NCBI GenBank assembly: GCA_001897035.1
Contig: MKRS01000598.1
Span: 1 to 6,271 of the forward strand
DNA: 6,271 nucleotides
Origin: Bacteroidales bacterium 45-6
GTDB taxonomy: Bacteria; Bacteroidota; Bacteroidia; Bacteroidales; Dysgonomonadaceae
Reading direction: 5' to 3'
A model generated the notes under the pieces. It was not told the origin of the DNA. It saw only the letters and a list, made by a program, of their open reading frames with translations, and made no database searches. Position numbers and translations under genes: made by a program. Each line of letters begins with the position of its first letter. Positions within the stretch are counted from its first letter, which is position 1. Of the stretch, positions 1-5,093 are shown piece after piece.

Positions 1-100
1 AAGAAGATGATAACCAACACATTGAAATAAATATCGAATAAAGTCCAAGTTGAGTTATTTACACCGGACTCACACTATTATAAATTAAAAACAAACAAAA
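1..100 (+). other. Left-edge sequence and A-rich leader of the LRR gene
   Basis: This is AT-rich sequence ahead of the first gene. The last 20 bases before the ATG at 101 are almost all A with a few C and T, the leader type usual in Bacteroidota, which often start translation without a Shine-Dalgarno sequence. I found no perfect TAnnTTTG box here, so the promoter of the LRR gene is not identified and may lie outside the window. Positions 3-41 are open in one frame and end in TAA, reading EDDNQHIEINIE before the stop. This could be the tail of an upstream gene, but 12 codons cannot establish it. Confidence 0.4.
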
Positions 101-2284
101 ATGAAAACAAGAATTTTATTTTTTACGATGGTAGCCTTGCTTGCAAGCACTACAGCCAAAGCCTACGATTTTACGGTAGGCGGTATTTACTATAACATTA
201 CCGATGCCGCCAACAGAAAGGTGGAGGTAACCTTCAAAGATGCTACTTACACTTCCTACTCCGGTACGGTAACCATCCCTGCCCAAGTAACCAATGGGGG
301 CAACACCTATTCTGTTGCGAGTATTGGAGATAATGCGTTGAACAATTGCTTGTATTTAACTTCGGTTAGCATTCCTAACTCTGTTACAAGTATTGGAAGT
401 AGTGCTTTTAAAAGTTGCAGTGGTTTAACCTCCATTACCATCCCCAACGCTGTCACGAGTATTGGAAGTAGTGCTTTCAAAGGTTGCAGTGGTTTAACCT
501 CCATTGCCATTCCCAACACCGTTACAAGCATTGGTAGCTCTGCTTTTGACCATTGCTCTGGCTTAACTTCGGCTACCATTCCCAACACCGTTACAAGCAT
601 TGGAGATTATACTTTTTACTTCTGCTCTGGTTTAACTTCGGTGACCATTCCCAACACCGTAACAAGCATTGGAGATTATGCTTTTTCACTTTGTAGCGGT
701 TTAACTTCGGTGACCATCTCCAACGCTGTTACGAGCATTGGATATCGGACTTTTGGTGGTTGTCGCAGTTTAACTGCGGTTACGATTCCCAATTCTGTTA
801 CGAGTATTGGAGATTATGCTTTTGATGGTTGCAGAGGTTTAACTGGGGTTTTCGTAAGCTGGCCTACTCCTCTTACAATTAATGCTACTATTTTCACCAA
901 TGTAACCACATCCGGTGTTTGTTTGTATGTGCCATCAGGAACGGATGCTACGTATAAAACTGCTACTTATGGTTGGAGTGGTTTTAATATTCAATCCCCC
1001 ACCTTTAGTTCCGGTGGTATCAATTATGCCATCACTTCTGAGACTACCGTAAAAGTAGATAAAAACCCATCTGCTACGGGTGCTATCGTCATCCCGGCTA
1101 CGGTTTCTTATGGTTGTAGTACTTTTAGTGTTACGAGCATTGGCAATAATGCTTTTGTAAATGGCAGCATAACTTCGGCTACGATTCCCAGCTCTGTTAC
1201 AAGTATTGGAGAAGCCGCTTTTGGCTATTGCAGAGGTTTAACTTCGGTGAACATTCCCAACGCTGTAACAAGTATTGGAAGCAATGCTTTTGCTGGTTGC
1301 AGTGGTTTGACTTCTATTACGATTCCCAACTCAGTTACGAGTATCGGGAATGTTGCTTTTGGTGGTTGCAGTTTTACCTCGGTTACGATTCCGAACTCTA
1401 TTACAAGTTTAGCGTATGGTGTTTTTGCCAGTTGCAAAGGTTTAACTTCGGTGACCATTCCCAACTCGGTTACGAGTATCGGGGATGTTGCTTTTCAATA
1501 TTGCAGCAGTTTACCCTCGATTAGTATTCCCAGCTCGGTTACAAGTATTGGTAGTTATGCTTTTTATCAGTGCACAAGCTTACCCTCAATTAGCATACCG
1601 AACTCGGTTACAAGTATTGGAACTTATGCTTTTGATGGTTGCAGCGGTCTTACCTCGGTTACCATTCCGAACTCGGTTACAAGTTTAGCAGAGGCTGTTT
1701 TTGCCAGTTGCAAAGGTTTAACTTCGGTGACCATTCCCAACTCGGTTACGAGTATTGGTGATTGGGCCTTTTATGATTGCGGTGGTTTAACCTCGGTTAC
1801 CATTCCCGGCTCGGTCACGAGTATTGGAACAGTTGCTTTTGCTAATTGCAAGGGTTTAAAATCGGTTACGGTTGGCTGGACAACGCCTATTTCCATCAAT
1901 GCAAATGTATTTGATAAAGTAACTACAGCCAATGTAAACCTATATGTTCCCACAGGTACAGAAACTACGTATCGGGCTGCTGATGTGTGGAAGGGTTTTA
2001 ATATTTCTTCGGCGCCTTCAGGCATTGAAAATGTTTCTGACAAAAACAATCTCATTCAAGTGTATCCCAATCCAAGTCCTCGTTTTGTTGCCATAAAAAA
2101 CAACAAAAACACTTCCGGCAGTTTTGCATACACTATATTATCTGCAAACGGAAGCTTCGTGAAAACGGGAAAAGCACAACCGGACGAAGAGATAAATATA
2201 GAAAATCTGGCAGATGGGGTTTACATCATTCAAATTACATTGGATAACGGCGAAAAAATTTCAGAACAATTGATTAAGAAATAG
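101..2284 (+). CDS. BspA-like leucine-rich repeat surface protein with T9SS type A sorting domain
   Basis: This 727-residue protein is probably exported by Sec and then by T9SS, and displayed on the cell surface. Residues 1-21 form a signal peptide (MKTR, a hydrophobic core, then a cleavage site after AKA). Residues 71-254 hold 8 LRR_5/BspA-type repeats and residues 343-593 hold 11 more. The repeat is 23 residues long, with SVTSIG..AF followed by C.GLTSVTIPN. Each block is preceded by a beta-rich cap (22-70 and 301-342, both with GGI.Y.I and a later IPA) and followed by a W.TP...NA..F..V...LYVP.GT..(T)Y module (254-300 and 593-640), so the whole cap-LRR-module unit occurs twice. Residues 641-727 are the sorting domain, with VYPNPS at 654-659, LADGVYIIQI and a C-terminal QLIKK. 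In the family, BspA-like LRR proteins bind host or matrix proteins or other cells; the ligand here cannot be read from sequence. ATG 101 is the only start giving a proper signal peptide. A terminator follows 14 bp after the stop, so the gene is probably monocistronic. Confidence 0.95.
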   Translation: MKTRILFFTMVALLASTTAKAYDFTVGGIYYNITDAANRKVEVTFKDATYTSYSGTVTIPAQVTNGGNTYSVASIGDNALNNCLYLTSVSIPNSVTSIGSSAFKSCSGLTSITIPNAVTSIGSSAFKGCSGLTSIAIPNTVTSIGSSAFDHCSGLTSATIPNTVTSIGDYTFYFCSGLTSVTIPNTVTSIGDYAFSLCSGLTSVTISNAVTSIGYRTFGGCRSLTAVTIPNSVTSIGDYAFDGCRGLTGVFVSWPTPLTINATIFTNVTTSGVCLYVPSGTDATYKTATYGWSGFNIQSPTFSSGGINYAITSETTVKVDKNPSATGAIVIPATVSYGCSTFSVTSIGNNAFVNGSITSATIPSSVTSIGEAAFGYCRGLTSVNIPNAVTSIGSNAFAGCSGLTSITIPNSVTSIGNVAFGGCSFTSVTIPNSITSLAYGVFASCKGLTSVTIPNSVTSIGDVAFQYCSSLPSISIPSSVTSIGSYAFYQCTSLPSISIPNSVTSIGTYAFDGCSGLTSVTIPNSVTSLAEAVFASCKGLTSVTIPNSVTSIGDWAFYDCGGLTSVTIPGSVTSIGTVAFANCKGLKSVTVGWTTPISINANVFDKVTTANVNLYVPTGTETTYRAADVWKGFNISSAPSGIENVSDKNNLIQVYPNPSPRFVAIKNNKNTSGSFAYTILSANGSFVKTGKAQPDEEINIENLADGVYIIQITLDNGEKISEQLIKK
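311..862 (+). repeat. First LRR-encoding tandem array (8 x 69 bp)
   Basis: Eight consecutive 69-bp units encode residues 71-254 with no length variation. Units differ mainly at the two residues after SIG and the two or three before the conserved Cys. The third to sixth units are the most alike in DNA, sharing long stretches around CCCAACACCGTTACAAGCAT or close variants. This suggests expansion by local duplication. The final unit ends in VFVSW instead of VTIPN, marking the switch into the LYVP module. Confidence 0.93.
1127..1879 (+). repeat. Second LRR-encoding tandem array (11 units of 66-69 bp)
   Basis: Eleven units encode residues 343-593. Nine are 69 bp. The first (343-364) and fourth (411-432) are 66 bp, each one residue short in the segment after the AF pair. 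The first unit also lacks the conserved Cys. Units 5 and 9 carry SLA in place of SIG and share VFASCKG, while units 6 and 7 share SLPSISIP. Subfamilies of units therefore exist inside the array. The last unit ends in VTVGW, parallel to the end of the first array. Confidence 0.93.
1420..1755 (+). repeat. Exact 60-bp direct repeat, 276 bp apart, inside the second LRR array
   Basis: Positions 1420-1479 and 1696-1755 are identical for 60 bases, and the offset of 276 bp is exactly four 69-bp units. The copies encode VFASCKGLTSVTIPNSVTSI-type sequence from repeat unit 5 into 6 and from unit 9 into 10. Flanking units are less alike. The pattern fits recent copying or gene conversion between units in register and does not disturb the reading frame. 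The span given runs from the start of the first copy to the end of the second. Confidence 0.9.
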
Positions 2285-2297
2285 GCCGCTATTAGCC

Positions 2298-2335
2298 AAA
2301 CCCTTTCAACGTTTGGAATGTTGAAAGGGTTTTTT
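2298..2335 (+). terminator. Intrinsic terminator of the LRR gene
   Basis: AAACCCTTTCAACGTT (2298-2313) pairs with AATGTTGAAAGGGTTT (2317-2332) around a TGG loop. This is a 16-bp stem whose only imperfection is one G.U pair. The stem runs into six T residues (2330-2335). It begins 13 bases after the TAG of the LRR gene and should end that transcript. It has little T tract in the opposite direction, although the A residues at the left foot give a minor one. Confidence 0.93.
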
Positions 2336-2374
2336 GTAAGCAGTCGAAATACGGAAAAAGAGCGAAAAAGCGTG

Positions 2375-2425
2375 CGACCCGTTTTCGAGTCGTATGTATG
2401 TAGAAAAATCTGTTTTCTACATACA
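2375..2425. repeat. Two adjacent hairpins (REP-like or structured RNA)
   Basis: The first hairpin pairs CGACCCG (2375-2381) with CGAGTCG (2386-2392) around a TTTT loop, with one C.A mismatch. Two bases later comes a perfect 13-bp inverted repeat, TGTATGTAGAAAA (2395-2407) with TTTTCTACATACA (2413-2425), around a 5-base loop. Neither hairpin is followed by a T run on either strand, so they are not ordinary terminators. Paired hairpins between genes resemble REP/BIME-type repeats or the 3' end of a stable RNA. Only one copy is visible in this window. Confidence 0.7.
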
Positions 2426-2475
2426 CCCAGAACCTTAATTATTGTGAAAGAGCATGCGAGAAAGCAAATTAATTA

Positions 2476-2483
2476 TATCTTTG
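2476..2483 (+). promoter_or_regulatory. Candidate -7 promoter box (TATCTTTG)
   Basis: TATCTTTG matches the Bacteroidota primary-sigma -7 consensus TAnnTTTG exactly. No TTTG is visible at the usual distance upstream for a -33 element, so this is a half-supported promoter. A start near 2490 would put about 435 bases of leader in front of the secreted-protein gene at 2926, or would produce a separate RNA. I saw no better promoter nearer to 2926. Confidence 0.5.
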
Positions 2484-2526
2484 TATTACAGAGAATGAAT
2501 CTATCACTTAAGCAAACTTTATCATT

Positions 2527-2574
2527 ATGAGAAAAAAGAACATTCCCACATTACATCACTATTTTATCGATTAG
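2527..2574 (+). CDS. Possible 15-codon leader ORF
   Basis: ATG to TAG encodes MRKKNIPTLHHYFID. It begins about 40 bases after the predicted -7 box, and its opening MRKKN resembles the start of a secreted Bacteroidota protein. It may be a translated leader peptide, the stub of a decayed gene, or chance. There is no recognisable attenuator next to it and no family to which it can be assigned. It is listed because it lies between a candidate promoter and the next gene. Confidence 0.15.
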   Translation: MRKKNIPTLHHYFID

Positions 2575-2925
2575 CTTTTAGCTCATGCACTTGTTATCTA
2601 CTGCCGGAAGGCTTTAACAGGATCGATTGCAAAGAAACACGCTTGGTAACGAGAGTTAATGAATGGAAGGCTACTGTGTTGTAGCCGGAGTATGATATTA
2701 ACAAATGGAATGCCAAGAGAGCCGATTAACGAATCTCAGTTGCTGGATGTAGATCTGAGCGGCAAGGAGAATAATTCGACTACCCTACTTCACATATTTG
2801 ATACAAGAACAAGGTATTTTGTACCTCTGATAACACAACCAAAGCTATTTACGTCTCATATACAGTACTGAAACATCAATTAAACACACAACAATCAAGT
2901 ATTAACAACAAAAACAATTACAATT

Positions 2926-3873
2926 ATGAAAAAAACATTACTGATTCTATCGTCATTATTAATCTTCGTGTCCCTGTCGGCTACTACATGGCCCACATAC
3001 ACGTTTAAGTTTTCAACGCCAGTACAGAGTGCAAATGATCCCACCAAGCAAACAATTAGTCTTCAGGTTACTAATGATTTGGCATCTCCAGCTCAGCAGT
3101 TTACCGGAGGAAGATTAGGTTTTCGCTTTCCAATTTCAGCAACTGGTTTAACATCAGCTACATACGGCCAAAATTATGGTGCTCTTGGCAACAGTCTTCA
3201 GGGTGATCGTAATTTTACGAACGTTTCTTTTTTACCTAGCACCAATACGTTCGGTGGTTTTTATGATGGTTTTAGAGCAAATGTTAGTGGCTCCTCTGGA
3301 AGAGATTCACTTGTTACATTTTTATTATCAGATTTAGGTGGTGTTGATGACGGTTACCTATATATTGGAATAAGTTGGGCAAATACTAATTTAGTTTCAT
3401 CTATACCTGCCAATACTACTACCACAATACTAACATTCGATGTGCCATTATCGTGGAATGGTCCTATTGAGTTTACAACTACTGCTAATGATAATTTGGG
3501 AAAAGTTTTAGATGCACAGTTTGATTATTCTATATTGAACGCCGCTACCAATGACCTTACAAATCTTGGTGCAATAGCAGGCAATGGTTCGTTTGGAGTT
3601 ACTACAACTGACATTGGCAACCAACAATCCACCGGGGAGAACCTTGTGATATATCCCAACCCGGCCAAAGAAAAGGTGACACTCCAAACACAGGGTGGAG
3701 AAAGCCTCGCCAGCATCAGCATCAGCGATTTCTCGGGCAGAATTGTGGAAACCATAGAGGGAAACGGGGAGAACACCCAGACGGTGAATATTGCCAAGCT
3801 CAATCCTGGTACATATTTTGTGAAGACTATCACCGACAAGGGATCCTCCATCCGTAAGATCATCAAGCAATAA
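2926..3873 (+). CDS. Secreted protein of unknown function with T9SS type A sorting domain
   Basis: This 315-residue protein is probably exported by Sec and T9SS. Residues 1-19 are a signal peptide (MKKT, a strongly hydrophobic core, cleavage near LSA). Residues 20-235 are rich in Thr, Ser, Gly and Asn and have the alternating pattern of beta-sandwich proteins. Recognisable stretches are TISLQVTND, LGFRFPI, GGFYDGFRANVSGSSGRDSLVTF cut by loops, a DDGYLYIGISW strand, and ILTFDVPLSW. This layout is reminiscent of cohesin-like or adhesin-like beta domains, but no family motif can be named. Residues 239-315 are the sorting domain, with VIYPNPAKEKV at 241-251, LNPGTYFVK and a C-terminal IRKIIKQ. 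GC content rises in the sorting domain compared with the body. The ATG at 2926 follows an A/C-rich leader and gives an intact signal peptide. A strong terminator lies 80 bases past the stop, so the gene is probably transcribed alone. Confidence 0.92.
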   Translation: MKKTLLILSSLLIFVSLSATTWPTYTFKFSTPVQSANDPTKQTISLQVTNDLASPAQQFTGGRLGFRFPISATGLTSATYGQNYGALGNSLQGDRNFTNVSFLPSTNTFGGFYDGFRANVSGSSGRDSLVTFLLSDLGGVDDGYLYIGISWANTNLVSSIPANTTTTILTFDVPLSWNGPIEFTTTANDNLGKVLDAQFDYSILNAATNDLTNLGAIAGNGSFGVTTTDIGNQQSTGENLVIYPNPAKEKVTLQTQGGESLASISISDFSGRIVETIEGNGENTQTVNIAKLNPGTYFVKTITDKGSSIRKIIKQ

Positions 3874-3890
3874 AAGGATGCGGTGCGAAA

Positions 3891-3916
3891 GTTTCTTGAG
3901 CTAATGGTCGAGAAAC
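3891..3916 (+). other. Small hairpin after the secreted-protein gene
   Basis: GTTTCTTGA (3891-3899) pairs with TCGAGAAAC (3908-3916), nine pairs including one U.G, around an 8-base loop. It lies 18 bases past the stop codon and lacks an immediate T run. It may protect the 3' end of the message or act with the stronger terminator downstream. Confidence 0.5.
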
Positions 3917-3953
3917 CTCAATCCGGCTCTTTCATTTTCATATACAGGAATCT

Positions 3954-4008
3954 ATTGGGTTTGCCTTGTAATCGTATCCGACGGTTACAAAGGGCAAACC
4001 CAATTTTT
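3954..4008 (+). terminator. Strong intrinsic terminator of the secreted-protein gene
   Basis: ATTGGGTTTGCC (3954-3965) pairs perfectly with GGCAAACCCAAT (3993-4004). Inside it, TTGTAATCGT (3966-3975) pairs with ACGGTTACAA (3981-3990) with one wobble around the loop ATCCG. A two-base AG bulge at 3991-3992 separates the two stem parts. The 22-bp stem ends in five T residues (4004-4008) on the plus strand and has no T run on the minus strand, so it serves the plus-strand gene ending at 3873. Confidence 0.92.
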
Positions 4009-4268
4009 ATCAACATCGTTGCCTTCCTTATGGATATTGCATGAACGCCGGGGCCCGCTTAAGAAACTTGAGAGACGCAGCAACCTCGTGCATGGAAATG
4101 CAACTCGGTAAACAAAGCCTCCCATCCCTTCCATCCGAAGGGAAACGAAGCTTCTAAATAGGCGCACAGCTTTGGCACGGAATGCTTTTGCTGCCATTCT
4201 TCCTCCCAAGCGAATATCCCGATGGGGAATATTCTTCTCCGCCATGCGGAAAAAAGAGCTGTGGGCAC
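4009..4268. other. Non-coding stretch downstream of folB
   Basis: These 260 bases, together with the hairpins at 3891-4008, form a 395-bp gap between the secreted-protein gene and the stop of folB. Two minus-strand frames are open here. One of 69 codons (4059-4268, GTG start) begins directly after the folB stop and in the same frame. The other, of 86 codons (3985-4245), runs into the terminator. Neither has a recognisable motif, signal peptide or start context. No tRNA or known structured RNA was recognised, and no clear minus-strand terminator for folB was seen. Confidence 0.5.
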
Positions 4269-4625
4269 CTAATCGAACACCAGGCGCACTCCAACTCCCT
4301 CCATCTGCCCTACAATGGGGGGATTTTTTTTGGTCACGGTGATGTCTATCCCCGTTATTGAGGGAAACCTTAGCCTCAAGGACTTCGCAATCCTTGCAGC
4401 CAGATGTTCCAACAGTTGGGAAGGAACCGCCATTTCGCCTTTCACCACCTCAAACATCTCAGCGTAACTCAAAGTGTCCTCCAGCCGGTCCGATTCTGCG
4501 GCTGCAAACACATCGGCCTCTACCGTCAGGCTCACCCAAAAAGTGTTCCCCACCACCTTCTCCTGTGGCATGACGCCATGGTAGGCATAAAACTCGGCTT
4601 TATCAATGTTAATATAACTTTTCAT
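4269..4625 (-). CDS. folB: Dihydroneopterin aldolase
   Basis: The enzyme converts 7,8-dihydroneopterin to 6-hydroxymethyl-7,8-dihydropterin and glycolaldehyde in cytoplasmic folate synthesis. The protein has 118 residues, the normal length for the family. It starts MKSYINIDKAEFYAYHGV, the usual strand and HGV motif. Numbering from this Met, E22, Y54 and K100 fall at exactly the positions of the catalytic Glu, Tyr and Lys known for Staphylococcus aureus FolB. DTLSYAEM (50-57), LLEHLA (71-76) and ITVTKKNPPI (95-104) are the other family signatures. A longer frame from a TTG at 4655 would add ten residues (MRIFNSSYSV) not seen in the family and would begin inside the predicted -7 box, so the ATG at 4625 is chosen. 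It is divergent from the bactofilin gene, with no other folate gene in the window. The family usually forms octamers of two stacked tetramers. Confidence 0.96.
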   Translation of the reverse strand: MKSYINIDKAEFYAYHGVMPQEKVVGNTFWVSLTVEADVFAAAESDRLEDTLSYAEMFEVVKGEMAVPSQLLEHLAARIAKSLRLRFPSITGIDITVTKKNPPIVGQMEGVGVRLVFD

Positions 4626-4652
4626 AACGGAATAGGAGGAATTAAAGATACG

Positions 4653-4660
4653 CAAAGTTA
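4653..4660 (-). promoter_or_regulatory. -7 promoter box for folB (TAACTTTG)
   Basis: Read on the minus strand, 4660 to 4653 is TAACTTTG, a perfect TAnnTTTG box. It ends 27 bases before the folB ATG, which leaves a leader of roughly 20 bases. I could not find a TTTG -33 element at the expected distance. The box lies 12 bases from the oppositely oriented box of the bactofilin gene. Confidence 0.65.
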
Positions 4661-4672
4661 TGTTTTTTTATT

Positions 4673-4680
4673 TACATTTG
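4673..4680 (+). promoter_or_regulatory. -7 promoter box for the bactofilin gene (TACATTTG)
   Basis: TACATTTG matches the Bacteroidota -7 consensus exactly and ends 22 bases before the ATG at 4703, implying a very short leader. A T run (4663-4669) lies just upstream, but no clear TTTG -33 element is seen. The transcript would probably continue into the aminopeptidase gene. Confidence 0.65.
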
Positions 4681-4702
4681 TTTCCTGTATTTATTTGACC
4701 GA

Positions 4703-5059
4703 ATGAACATGCTTAACAAGACAAAAAAACGGACTGATGTTGGGGAAGTCCACAACGCTCTGTCTTTAAACACCGAAATAACAGGCAATATTGTCACCCA
4801 AGACGACATACGTTTCGACGGCAGCATCAAGGGCGACATCCATAGCGAAAAAAAGATTGTCATCGGCGACAGGGCGGTGATTGAAGGAAATATCCGCTGT
4901 TCCAATCTCGACTCGCTCGGGCAAATTACAGGAGACGTGGTTTGCCAAGAGAAAATCATTCTCCGGGCCAACTCCCGCTTCAAGGGAAACATCTCCACAA
5001 AATCGATCGAGATCGAACCCGGGGCGCTGTTCGACGGCACCTGCCAGATGCACGAGTAA
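4703..5059 (+). CDS. Bactofilin family cytoskeletal protein
   Basis: Bactofilins (formerly DUF583) polymerise without nucleotide into filaments that position cell-wall enzymes, chromosomes or surface structures. This 118-residue protein has a short polar, basic N-terminal tail (1-20, with NKTKKR) and one beta-helical bactofilin domain at about 22-116. The domain shows the typical ladder of short strands ending in G-I or G-V turns: ITGNI, FDGSIKGDI, VIGDRAVIEGNI, GQITGDVV, RFKGNI, and IEIEPGALFDGTCQM near the end. The C-terminal tail is only a couple of residues. The ATG at 4703 fits the leader and the promoter box; a second Met at codon 3 could also be used. The aminopeptidase gene begins 34 bp downstream on the same strand with no terminator between, suggesting co-transcription. 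No peptidoglycan peptidase, a common bactofilin neighbour, is visible. Confidence 0.95.
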   Translation: MNMLNKTKKRTDVGEVHNALSLNTEITGNIVTQDDIRFDGSIKGDIHSEKKIVIGDRAVIEGNIRCSNLDSLGQITGDVVCQEKIILRANSRFKGNISTKSIEIEPGALFDGTCQMHE

Positions 5060-5093
5060 GTATCCAAAGGATCGAATAAACGAAACCACGATT

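Larger units (their letters stand above)
2285..2925. other. 641-bp gene-free region with structured elements
   Basis: No convincing gene lies between the two secreted-protein genes. From left to right the region holds the terminator of the LRR gene, two adjacent hairpins (2375-2425), a perfect Bacteroidota -7 box (2476-2483), a 15-codon mini-ORF (2527-2574), a small perfect hairpin GGCTAC/GTAGCC with a 6-base loop (2669-2686), an imperfect 17-bp direct repeat (2655-2671 and 2697-2713, 13 of 17 matching), a second small hairpin AGGTA/TACCT (2812-2826) and an A/C-rich leader before the ATG at 2926. The 70-codon frame at 2659-2871 has no signal peptide, domain or leader and is not called. The stretch after 2483 could be a long 5' untranslated region, a small RNA or a decayed gene; the sequence does not decide between these. 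Confidence 0.6.

Noticed and set aside
307..600. Minus-strand open frame of 97 codons opposite the LRR array, and similar ones at 1225-1464 and 1771-2055
   Set aside because: These are mirror frames created by the 69-bp repeat. Their proteins simply repeat LVTVLGM-like segments and have no start context of their own.
1228..1688. Plus-strand frames of 98 and 67 codons inside the second LRR array
   Set aside because: They are shifted readings of the repeat, overlapping a gene with a clear signal peptide, LRRs and sorting domain in the main frame.
2318..2530. 70-codon plus-strand frame after the LRR gene
   Set aside because: It starts inside the terminator stem, crosses two hairpins and a promoter box, and shows no protein features.
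2600..2700. Possible riboswitch-like segment (GCAAAG, GGTAAC and a GGCTAC/GTAGCC hairpin)
   Set aside because: I compared it mentally with the c-di-GMP-I riboswitch core, and the conserved order and spacing do not fit. No known riboswitch could be assigned.
2797..2821. TTTG followed by TATTTTG as a closer promoter for the gene at 2926
   Set aside because: The -7 candidate is one base short of TAnnTTTG and the spacing of 14 bases to TTTG is too short for the known pattern.
2659..2871. 70-codon plus-strand frame before the secreted-protein gene
   Set aside because: It has no A-rich leader, signal peptide or motif, contains hairpin sequences, and its length is within chance expectation.
3508..3870. 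Two long minus-strand frames opposite the sorting domain of the second secreted protein
   Set aside because: They are shadow frames; the plus-strand frame has clear YPNP and terminal sorting motifs.
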